In this document: positions 1 through 6,080 of the stretch, piece by piece
How the letters are laid out: each line of letters starts with the position of its first letter
Position numbering within the stretch: position 1 is the stretch's first letter
Assembly: GCA_934394615.1 (NCBI GenBank)
Contig: CAKRRJ010000080.1
Location: 1-9,794, forward strand
Direction of reading: 5' to 3'
Source of the DNA: an uncultured Lachnospiraceae bacterium
GTDB lineage: Bacteria > Bacillota > Clostridia > Lachnospirales > Lachnospiraceae
DNA: 9,794 nt
Translations under genes and position numbers: made by a program
Notes under the pieces: generated by a model
Seen by the model: only the letters and a program-made list of their open reading frames with translations
Database searches by the model: none
What the model was told of the DNA's origin: nothing

Positions 1-278
1 CTGCGCCAGGTCTGCCAGGCCAGATACAGGATATAAGCGGCGCCCAGATATTTCATGACTGGCTGAATTCCGGGAATGATGCTTCCAAGCGTACTGCAAA
101 ACAAGCCAGAAAGGCACATCAGCGTCAGAGAACCGCTCCAGATTCCTGTCATAAAACGCAGATTGCCGCGCACGCCATATTTACTGGCGTTGGAAAGCAG
201 CAGAATGTTATTGGGCCCCGGCGACCATACGGTAAGAATGGCCGAAAGGGTCATTTCTATAAAAACAGATAGAGACAT
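1..278 (-). CDS. LysE/RhtB family amino-acid exporter, N-terminal part (3' end outside window)
   Basis: About 92 residues are visible, starting MSLSVFIEMTLSAILTVWSP; the rest lies beyond base 1. The segment SPGPNNILLLSNASKYG followed by a glycine-containing hydrophobic stretch (GIWSGSLTLMCLSGLF) and then a YLGAAYILYLAWQTWR helix is the classic N-terminal pattern of LysE/RhtB/EamB transporters, inner-membrane exporters of amino acids such as cysteine, threonine, homoserine or lysine. The SPGPN motif ends the first membrane helix. The ATG at 278 is chosen because AGGAG (290-286) sits 7 bases upstream; a nearer ATG at 283 is in another frame and soon stops. The gene begins 12 bases after the siroheme-synthase stop, so it is probably in the same transcript. 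The substrate cannot be told from this fragment. The family call is firm. Confidence 0.85.
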   Translation of the reverse strand, partial: MSLSVFIEMTLSAILTVWSPGPNNILLLSNASKYGVRGNLRFMTGIWSGSLTLMCLSGLFCSTLGSIIPGIQPVMKYLGAAYILYLAWQTWR

Positions 279-290
279 GGCATCGCTCCT

Positions 291-884
291 TTAAAATTTT
301 TCTCTGGCAATCCACTCCCGCAGTCTTTCCGCCACGCGCTTTACCAGCCCATGGTCTTTCCCATTCGCGTTCACACCAATCACCACCGGACCTTTTTGCA
401 CAATAGCCGGGAACTGGAAATCGCACTGGGTCTGATCTCCTGCATGGTTGACCGGAATGTGGCGTTCATGGCAGAGCTGTACAATGTGGTCGTTTACCGC
501 CGGATCATCGGTGGCTGCAATGACGAGGAAGAACTGGTTCAATTCCTTCAGATCCTGCTCGCAAAACGCGTGACGCTTCCAAACCAGACGCCCCGCTTCC
601 GCAAGTTTCCGCACCGGAATTGTTCTGCATTCCCAAGGAGATTTTTCACCTGCGGCGCATTTGTCTGGCTGTGCATACTGCTCCAGCACAGAATCCCCTA
701 CAGCCGTAAAGCTTTTCAGCTCCGCAGCATGGTTCACCTGCACTCCGCTTCCTGCCTCCGGCGCCACCACCGTCACTTTCGCACCAAACTCTACTAACAC
801 CGTGGCGCGCCGGGCCGCGATGGCCCCGGCTCCCACGATCAGCACCTTTTTCTCATTCAAATCTATAAATAAGGGAAAGTTCAA
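291..884 (-). CDS. Precorrin-2 dehydrogenase / siroheme synthase N-terminal domain protein (CysG-N/Met8/SirC family), TTG start
   Basis: This 197-residue cytoplasmic protein should oxidise precorrin-2 to sirohydrochlorin with NAD, and in some family members it also inserts iron to give siroheme. The N-terminus FPLFIDLNEKKVLIVGAGAIAARRA carries the family's Rossmann NAD loop (GAGAIAARR at residues 18-26). LVIAATDDPAVN (about 120-131), VNHAGDQTQCDFQFPAIV (145-162) and the GKDHGLVKRVAERLREWI tail match the remaining conserved blocks. Compared with CysG there are about 40 extra residues between the first Rossmann half and ATDD (about 47-90), including Cys76 and Cys86. In the active-site loop the usual catalytic Asp position appears to be Gly149, with Asp150 next to it. 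The start is TTG, sharing the TTGA overlap with the upstream stop codon; GGAGGG at 896-891 lies 6 bases before it. Ferrochelatase activity is uncertain; the dehydrogenase family call is strong. Confidence 0.9.
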   Translation of the reverse strand: MNFPLFIDLNEKKVLIVGAGAIAARRATVLVEFGAKVTVVAPEAGSGVQVNHAAELKSFTAVGDSVLEQYAQPDKCAAGEKSPWECRTIPVRKLAEAGRLVWKRHAFCEQDLKELNQFFLVIAATDDPAVNDHIVQLCHERHIPVNHAGDQTQCDFQFPAIVQKGPVVIGVNANGKDHGLVKRVAERLREWIAREKF

Positions 885-3451
885 AGCATTCCCTCCACAT
901 CTGCCTGGATCACCGCCGCGATTCCTTCCGCCGTGTACTCCACTGCGTCCGCATATACTGGAAGTCCAAGCTTCTGCATGGTCTTTGTCGTGGACGGGCC
1001 TATGGAAATGAGCTTTGCAGTCAGACTTTCCCGCTGCTCTGGCTCCAGCATGGCCACAAGGGCCTGGGCAGCAGAGCTGCTGGCTACTGTCACATAGTCC
1101 ACTTCCTGAACCACGCGGTTCAATTCTTCCTGACGGCGCAGATCAGGCCAGGTCTCATACATTCCAATATCGTCATAGGAAATTCCTGCTTCTGCCAGCG
1201 CCTCCGTTAAAACCCGGGATCCGTTTTCTGCCCGGAATAATGCCACCTTCTCGTCCGGCTTCAAGGTCGGAATCCACTCTGCTGCCAGATCTGCCCCGGA
1301 AAACTGCTCCGGCACAAAATCACTCTGGAAACCATGCTGCAGCAGGGCGTCCGCAGTCTTTCGTCCGATGACGGCAAATTTCACCTGCATCAGCTTCCGC
1401 AGATCAATGCCCTGCTCCCGAAGCAGGGTAAAGAACAGCTCCACGCCATTTCCACTGGTAAAGACAATCCACTGATAACTGCCCAGCTGTTTCAATGCCT
1501 CCGCAATCCGTTCATTCCAGAGCGGCCGGACTTCTATGAGGCTTAACGCTACCAGCTCCGCCCCCAGCGGCTGGAATGCCTCTTCCATCTCCCGCACAAA
1601 AGCCCGGGTTCCCGTTGCCAGTACCCGCTTCCCAGCCAGCACGCCACGGCCAAACCAGGACAGGGTATCCTTTAAGCTCACCACCGAACCAACTACGGAA
1701 ATGGCCGGGGTCTTCAGACCCGCTTTCTCTGCCGCCTCCGCAATGTGCTCCAGGTCAGCCTTTACGCTCTTCTGTGCCGCCGTGGTTCCTCTCTCCAGAA
1801 CAGCAGCCGGAGTCTTCGGGTCTTTTCCATTGGCGATCAGGTTTGCGGCAATCTTGTCCAGATTTTTCAGCCCCATCAAAAAGACCAGCGTCCCCTCTTC
1901 TTTGGCAAGGGTCCGATAATCCAGGGCGGAACTTGTCTTATTCCCATCCTCATGACCAGTTATTACGTGGAAGGAGGATGCCAGTCCCCGGTGAGTCACC
2001 GGGATTCCGGCATAAGCCGGAACACTGTAGGAAGACGAAACTCCCGGCACAATCTCAAACGGAATGTCCATGCCAGCAAGCTCCAGCGCTTCCTCGCCGC
2101 CGCGCCCGAAAATAAACGGGTCACCGCCCTTTAAGCGGACCACCGCTTTTCCCTCCAGCGCCCTTCCCGCCAGAAGAGCAGAAATCTCCCACTGCTTCAT
2201 GTGATGATGTCCTGCACGCTTACCTGCGTAGATCAGTTCCGCATCCAGCCGGGCCTCATTTAAGATGGAACCGGAAATCAGGTTGTCGTAGACGATCACA
2301 TCTGCTTTCCGCACGCAGTCCAGTCCCTTCTCGGTGAAAAGTCTTGCGTCCCCCGGACCTGCACCCACCAGATAAACCGGCTTACAGCGCACCAGAACCG
2401 CCAGATCGCGGGCCAGCTTCTTCGCAGCTGCAAGCAGTGTGCTGTGCGCAGAACCCATGATGTCTGCACAGCCTGCTCCTGTGCTGAACTCCTGCACTTC
2501 CATACCTGTTCCATGCTGCTCCGGCAAAATCCCAAAATAGACATCCGGTGTCATCTCATCGTTCCGGTACTCCGGATGCACGCCGTCCCGCGCGTACATG
2601 ACCTGCATGGAAAGTTTCTGCTCCGCCTCGTCCAGATGGCAGAACGCCCCGCACGGCGCGTTGCAGCCGCCGCCGAGAATCCTCAGGAATTCCCGCTCCG
2701 CAGTCAGCTCCGCCTCCGTTTCCACCGAGTGAATGGCTTTCATAATCTCCCCAAGCTCGCCCCGTCGGATCTCCACTGCCAGAATGCCCTGGCCTGCTGC
2801 CGGAACAAACTGCTCCATTGGCAGATGCTCGAAATACAGGGAATCCGCGGCTTCTGTCCCGCACGGCTCACCAGACAACCCAAAACCTGTCCCAGCCGCC
2901 GAATCCGCCCCGGTAATCCCCAGCCGTTTCAACCCAGCTGCTGCCAGCAAAATCCCGTCGTACTGCCCGCTCTTTAACTTCTCAATCCTGGTCTGCACAT
3001 TTCCCCTCAGCAGTTTTACCTTTACCTGCGGGTTGATCTGATGAATCTGGATCTGGCGGCGCAGGGAGCTGGTCCCAATCACGCTTCCAGGCGCAAGCTC
3101 ACGCGCAGGTGTTCCATCGGTTGTCACCAGCACATCCGACGCATCCTCGCGGGAAAGCACAGCGCCAAGCGCCAGGCCTTTTGGAAACTCCATCGGCATG
3201 TCCTTGGCGCTGTGGACTGCCAGGTCAATCTCTCCGCGCAGAAGTGCTTCTTCCAGCTCCCTGGTAAATACTCCTTTTCCTCCAAAACTGGTCAGCGAAC
3301 GGTCCAGAATCTTGTCTCCCTTCGTGCTCATAGGCACAATTTCGATCTCTAAAAATGGAAAATGTGCCAGAATCACTTCCCGCACAATTTCCGTCTGAAC
3401 CATTGCCAACCGGCTCTTTCTCGTTCCGATCCGCAATGTGTTGTTATTCAT
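881..3451 (-). CDS. hemC-cobA-hemD: Trifunctional tetrapyrrole enzyme: porphobilinogen deaminase - uroporphyrinogen-III C-methyltransferase - uroporphyrinogen-III synthase
   Basis: This single open frame of 856 residues carries three enzymes. Residues 1-355 are HemC, which polymerises porphobilinogen to hydroxymethylbilane: RIGTRKSRLAMVQT at the N-terminus, catalytic Asp84 in AVHSAKDMP, GTSSLRR (126-132), LLRGNVQTR, PAAGQG (217-222), and the dipyrromethane-cofactor cysteine Cys263 in GGGCNAP. Residues 358-602 are SUMT/CobA, which methylates uroporphyrinogen III to precorrin-2 using S-adenosylmethionine: YLVGAGPGD (360-368), VRLKGGDPFIFGRGGEE (438-454), YAGIPVTHRG and TPAISVVGSVVSLKDTLSWF. Residues 605-856 are HemD, which cyclises hydroxymethylbilane: WIVFTSGNGVELFF (661-674) and ISIGPSTTKTMQKLGL (816-831). 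HemC carries two inserts relative to E. coli (about 181-202 and 300-330). GAGGAA at 3463-3458 lies 6 bases before the ATG, and the HAD gene's TAA directly abuts it. The TGA overlaps the next gene's TTG. There is no internal stop or frameshift, so the fusion is read directly from sequence. Confidence 0.95.
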   Translation of the reverse strand: MNNNTLRIGTRKSRLAMVQTEIVREVILAHFPFLEIEIVPMSTKGDKILDRSLTSFGGKGVFTRELEEALLRGEIDLAVHSAKDMPMEFPKGLALGAVLSREDASDVLVTTDGTPARELAPGSVIGTSSLRRQIQIHQINPQVKVKLLRGNVQTRIEKLKSGQYDGILLAAAGLKRLGITGADSAAGTGFGLSGEPCGTEAADSLYFEHLPMEQFVPAAGQGILAVEIRRGELGEIMKAIHSVETEAELTAEREFLRILGGGCNAPCGAFCHLDEAEQKLSMQVMYARDGVHPEYRNDEMTPDVYFGILPEQHGTGMEVQEFSTGAGCADIMGSAHSTLLAAAKKLARDLAVLVRCKPVYLVGAGPGDARLFTEKGLDCVRKADVIVYDNLISGSILNEARLDAELIYAGKRAGHHHMKQWEISALLAGRALEGKAVVRLKGGDPFIFGRGGEEALELAGMDIPFEIVPGVSSSYSVPAYAGIPVTHRGLASSFHVITGHEDGNKTSSALDYRTLAKEEGTLVFLMGLKNLDKIAANLIANGKDPKTPAAVLERGTTAAQKSVKADLEHIAEAAEKAGLKTPAISVVGSVVSLKDTLSWFGRGVLAGKRVLATGTRAFVREMEEAFQPLGAELVALSLIEVRPLWNERIAEALKQLGSYQWIVFTSGNGVELFFTLLREQGIDLRKLMQVKFAVIGRKTADALLQHGFQSDFVPEQFSGADLAAEWIPTLKPDEKVALFRAENGSRVLTEALAEAGISYDDIGMYETWPDLRRQEELNRVVQEVDYVTVASSSAAQALVAMLEPEQRESLTAKLISIGPSTTKTMQKLGLPVYADAVEYTAEGIAAVIQADVEGML
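1987..2022. repeat. Two back-to-back perfect inverted repeats inside the SUMT domain
   Basis: CCCGGTGA / TCACCGGG (1987-1994 and 1996-2003, one central base) is followed after one base by TTCCGGC / GCCGGAA (2005-2011 and 2016-2022, four-base loop). In the mRNA these would be two adjacent GC-rich 7-bp hairpins. They fall on codons for residues 477-489, the conserved VPAYAGIPVTHRG block of the methyltransferase. Protein conservation constrains part of the sequence, but codon third positions had to suit as well. Confidence 0.5.
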
Positions 3452-4255
3452 TTATACTTCCTCACTTAATAATCCGAGCTTTTCCATGGCATACCAGATG
3501 CCATCCTGCTCTACCGTTTTTGTCTGAAAGCTGGCATAAGGTTCCAGCTCCGGGCTGTGTTTTCCCATGAGTACCGCATTCGGCACATGCTCAAACATGG
3601 CAATGTCATTCGTGCTGTCCCCGAACACATAGGCGTCAGAAAGTTCCAGGCCATACGCCTCAAGTACCACATCGATGATGGTTGCCTTGCTGAATCCCTC
3701 CGGCACACATTCATAAAAACCATCGCCCCGGTCAATGACCGCAATGTCCAGATCCAGATTTCGGAACAGCTCTTTCCGGTCGCTCTGCTCATCGGTCAGA
3801 ATACAGAACTTGTTGACCTCGCCGCATACCGCCTCCGGTTCCAGCCATTCAATGATGTTCCCGAAATTTTTCCGCAGCTGCTGGCCAAACGGCATACGCC
3901 CGGATTTGCTGCAATAATAGCAGATTCCCGGTCCTTCCAGAAAAATATCCGCATCAGAATCCACCGCAAGCCTTGCGATGCGCTGTACCTGTTCCGTCGG
4001 CATCAGACGGTTTAACACAACCGTTCCTTCTGCCTCCGCATAGGTTCCACAGCCACAGAGCCAGCCGTCCACTTCCGTAATGATCTGATGCAGCTTCTCC
4101 GTCTCCCCGTAGGAACGTCCGGTGTTGATAAACACCAGATGCCCCAGGGAACGTGCCCGGGAAAGCGCCTCTTTTGCGCTCTCCGGCACGGTTTTCGTTA
4201 CTTCGCTGAGCAGGGTTCCGTCAATATCGAAGAATAATGCTTTTCTCTTACTCAC
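3452..4255 (-). CDS. Cof-type HAD superfamily hydrolase (sugar-phosphate / nucleotide phosphatase-like), GTG start
   Basis: This 267-residue cytoplasmic phosphatase shows all four HAD motifs: DIDGT (nucleophile Asp10, acid/base Asp12), INTGRS (Thr45), Lys190 in GFSKATII, and [10 protein letters not shown] (Asp213, Asp217). The cap between motifs II and III (about 80-185) is the C2 type seen in Cof/YidA-like proteins, and FGDSTND plus [12 protein letters not shown] near the C-terminus is typical of that group. Known members dephosphorylate sugar phosphates, phosphorylated cofactors or nucleotides; the substrate here cannot be read from sequence. The start is GTG in a GTGA overlap with the xpt stop, with GGAGA at 4266-4262 six bases upstream, which supports translational coupling. 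Its stop directly abuts the tetrapyrrole gene's ATG. A position between purine salvage and tetrapyrrole synthesis does not fix a role. Confidence 0.92.
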   Translation of the reverse strand: MSKRKALFFDIDGTLLSEVTKTVPESAKEALSRARSLGHLVFINTGRSYGETEKLHQIITEVDGWLCGCGTYAEAEGTVVLNRLMPTEQVQRIARLAVDSDADIFLEGPGICYYCSKSGRMPFGQQLRKNFGNIIEWLEPEAVCGEVNKFCILTDEQSDRKELFRNLDLDIAVIDRGDGFYECVPEGFSKATIIDVVLEAYGLELSDAYVFGDSTNDIAMFEHVPNAVLMGKHSPELEPYASFQTKTVEQDGIWYAMEKLGLLSEEV

Positions 4256-4839
4256 GCTTCGTCTCCGCGGAACACGATCTCGCCGGTGTTCTCGTCCATG
4301 CTCTCAACGATTGCCAGGGACTCCAGACGGATTCCCTTGGAGCGGATGATATCGCCACCAACCTGGAAGCCCTTTTCAATGACAATGCCTGCTCCAACCA
4401 GCTCTGCGCCGGATTCCTCAACCAGGGCAGCCAGACCCTCCAGAGCCTTGCCGTTTGCCAGGAAATCATCGATCAGCAGCACTTTGTCGCCTTTTCCCAA
4501 AAACTCCTTAGACACAATGATATCGTAAACACGTCCGTGTGTGAAGGACTCTACCTTGCTGGTGTATACATCTCCTGCAATATTCTTGGTCTTGGTCTTC
4601 TTCGCGAACACGACCGGAACATGGAACTGCTGCGCAACGACACAGGCAATGCCGATTCCGGATGCCTCGATCGTAAGGATCTTGTTGATCTCACAGTCTG
4701 CGAATCTGCGCTTGAACTCCTTGCCGATCTCAACAAAGAGGTCGGTGTCCATCTGGTGATTTAAGAAACTGTCCACCTTTAATACGTTTCCTGCTTTAAT
4801 CTTTCCATCCTTACGAATTCTGTCTTTTAAGAGCTGCAT
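4252..4839 (-). CDS. xpt: Xanthine phosphoribosyltransferase
   Basis: This 195-residue cytoplasmic enzyme converts xanthine plus PRPP to XMP in purine salvage. It closely resembles Bacillus subtilis Xpt in length and blocks: the N-terminal [12 protein letters not shown] (20-31), [13 protein letters not shown] (53-65), VPVVFAKK (74-81), the PRPP-binding [12 protein letters not shown] (121-132) and GIVIEKGFQ (151-159). The ATG at 4839 is preceded by AAGGAGG (4854-4848) with 8 bases between. The last codons overlap the HAD gene start by four bases. In B. subtilis xpt is controlled by a guanine riboswitch in a long leader. Only 68 bases separate this gene from the preceding one, too little for an aptamer plus terminator, and no such fold is visible, so control is probably from an upstream promoter. 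Confidence 0.96.
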   Translation of the reverse strand: MQLLKDRIRKDGKIKAGNVLKVDSFLNHQMDTDLFVEIGKEFKRRFADCEINKILTIEASGIGIACVVAQQFHVPVVFAKKTKTKNIAGDVYTSKVESFTHGRVYDIIVSKEFLGKGDKVLLIDDFLANGKALEGLAALVEESGAELVGAGIVIEKGFQVGGDIIRSKGIRLESLAIVESMDENTGEIVFRGDEA

Positions 4840-4907
4840 CTGGGTTTCCTCCTTATATTCCCTGGTATTTTATTTTTTTGGATCTTTTTCGGATTTAAAA
4901 ATGTGCT
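4840..4907. other. Short AT-rich gap between the lipoprotein isomerase and xpt
   Basis: These 68 bases hold the xpt ribosome binding site (AAGGAGG, 4854-4848) and A-rich runs on the minus strand. A TAAAAT box could act as a -10 element, but I find no convincing -35 partner. There is no clear stem-loop with a T-tract to serve as a terminator and no purine riboswitch. Read-through from the lipoprotein gene into xpt is therefore plausible. Confidence 0.5.
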
Positions 4908-5972
4908 TTATTTGACAACTGCGTTATCGCCGATAAACTCAACCACTTTGTAAATCAGGGCAGTCTCGTCTACCATTTCCGCACCATAGGTGTTCTGTAA
5001 GGTCTCTACATCGGTACCATACTGCTCTGCAAGGCTCTCGCGGTCTGCGTCGTCAACAGTAAGGCCCTCTTTTTCCGCAACCGCCTGAATCAGAAGCTGC
5101 TGCTTGATCGCGGTCTCTGCTGCGGTTCTTAAGGTCTCTTTGAACTCATCCTCTGTCTGGCCAAGCATCTGCGCATAGCTCTCGATGGTAAAACCATAAG
5201 AAGCAAAAGTGTTCTCGTAATAGGTGAGCTGGCTGTTGTACTGCTGCTCCACTGCCGCCTCATTTAAACTGTACTCAGAGTTATTCACAGCTGCCTCAAA
5301 CGCATCATCCTCAACCTGCTGTGCCGCGCTCTGTTCCTTCTCTTCCTGCATAGTTGCGAGGGTGTCTGCGCGGAACTCATCTACCGTAGAGAAATCGGAC
5401 ACGCGCTGTACGAATGCATCGTCCAGGATCGCGTTCTTCTTCTCCTCGATCTTGTTTACGGTCACATCAAACACAACTGCCTGTCCAGCCAAATCTGCGT
5501 TGCCGTAGTCCTCCGGGAAAGTCAGGTTTAAGCTGCGCTCCTCACCGGTCGTTGCGCCGATGAGCCCATCCTCAAAACCGTCGATGAAGACACCAGAACC
5601 AAGCTCCAGGTCGTAACCCTCTGCAGTTCCGCCATCGAATGCTACGCCGTCCTTCATTCCGACATAGTCAATATTTACAGTATCGCCTTCCTGTGCTGGA
5701 CGGTCGGTGATCTCGGTGATATCCGGATTTGCCTGAAGGATGCTTGCGATTCTCTGATCCAGCTCTGCGTCGGTCACTGTGGTATCCTGTTTGGTTACCT
5801 CAATTCCCTTATACTCGCCGAGTTTGGTTACTTCGCCCTTATCGGTGATCTCCGCCTGGGTCTCGCTTGCCGCAGTTGTAGTAGTCTCTGCGGTATCTGA
5901 CTTTTTGCCGCAGCCCGCAGCAAGCAGTGCTGCCGCCGCGCAGCAAATGGTCAGTTTCACATATTTTCTCAT
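4908..5972 (-). CDS. Lipoprotein peptidyl-prolyl isomerase with FKBP domain and trigger-factor-like C-terminal region
   Basis: This 354-residue predicted surface lipoprotein is a probable folding helper for exported proteins. A signal peptide (MRKYVK, then a hydrophobic stretch to LLAAGC) ends in a lipobox with lipidated Cys21. A Thr/Ala/Ser/Glu-rich linker (about 26-45) follows. The FKBP domain spans about 90-173: GDTVNIDYVG, FDGG, LGSGVFIDGFEDGLIGATTGEERSL, LTFPEDYGN and the closing VVFDVTVNKI. The remainder (about 178-350) is helical and charged, with VQRVSDFSTVDEFRADTLATM and repeated Gln/Glu segments like the trigger factor C-terminal chaperone arms. The ribosome-binding N-terminal domain of cytoplasmic trigger factor is absent, replaced by the signal and linker, so this is not the housekeeping Tig. 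GAGGAA at 5983-5978 lies 5 bases before the ATG. Family and topology are well supported; client proteins are unknown. Confidence 0.92.
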   Translation of the reverse strand: MRKYVKLTICCAAAALLAAGCGKKSDTAETTTTAASETQAEITDKGEVTKLGEYKGIEVTKQDTTVTDAELDQRIASILQANPDITEITDRPAQEGDTVNIDYVGMKDGVAFDGGTAEGYDLELGSGVFIDGFEDGLIGATTGEERSLNLTFPEDYGNADLAGQAVVFDVTVNKIEEKKNAILDDAFVQRVSDFSTVDEFRADTLATMQEEKEQSAAQQVEDDAFEAAVNNSEYSLNEAAVEQQYNSQLTYYENTFASYGFTIESYAQMLGQTEDEFKETLRTAAETAIKQQLLIQAVAEKEGLTVDDADRESLAEQYGTDVETLQNTYGAEMVDETALIYKVVEFIGDNAVVK

Positions 5973-6010
5973 AATTTTTCCTCATTTAGTCTTTCTGATT
6001 ATTTCCTACA

Positions 6011-6019
6011 GTTATAGCA
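6011..6019 (-). promoter_or_regulatory. Candidate extended -10 promoter element for the lipoprotein isomerase gene
   Basis: On the minus strand the sequence reads TGC followed by TATAAC, which matches an extended -10 (TGn plus TATAAT, five of six bases). It would start a transcript about 32 bases before the ATG. No good -35 hexamer lies 16-18 bases upstream, only a T-run, which extended -10 promoters can tolerate. The 108-base gap (5973-6080) is the largest in the window and the most likely place for an internal promoter. This is called from pattern only. Confidence 0.45.
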
Positions 6020-6080
6020 TATCAGCGCGGTGAAAAAAAGCATTTTCCCACAATTTCCTAAAATTTTCAACTCTTTATAA

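Noticed and set aside
281..283. ATG at 283 as the exporter start
   Set aside because: It is only 2 bases from the AGGAG site and out of frame with the transporter sequence; the frame stops after a few codons.
208..426. Minus-strand 72-codon frame bridging the dehydrogenase and exporter genes
   Set aside because: It overlaps the real dehydrogenase C-terminus and exporter N-terminus in another frame, and its sequence has no family resemblance.
1576..2115. Long plus-strand open frame opposite the tetrapyrrole gene
   Set aside because: The translation is rich in Pro, Ser, Arg and Gln with no recognisable domain, and it lies wholly antisense to the strongly supported fusion gene. It is a GC-driven shadow.
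3557..4015. 152-codon plus-strand open frame opposite the HAD gene
   Set aside because: It resembles no known family and overlaps a gene with all four HAD motifs intact.
4840..4907. Purine riboswitch upstream of xpt
   Set aside because: The gap is only 68 bases, AT-rich, and shows neither the paired helices nor the conserved junction of a purine aptamer, nor a terminator hairpin.
6024..6052. GTGGG...CAC stem in the gap before the lipoprotein gene, considered as a terminator for the aminopeptidase gene
   Set aside because: The stem is A/T and G-U rich, and its T-run sits within the stem rather than after it, so it is not a convincing intrinsic terminator.
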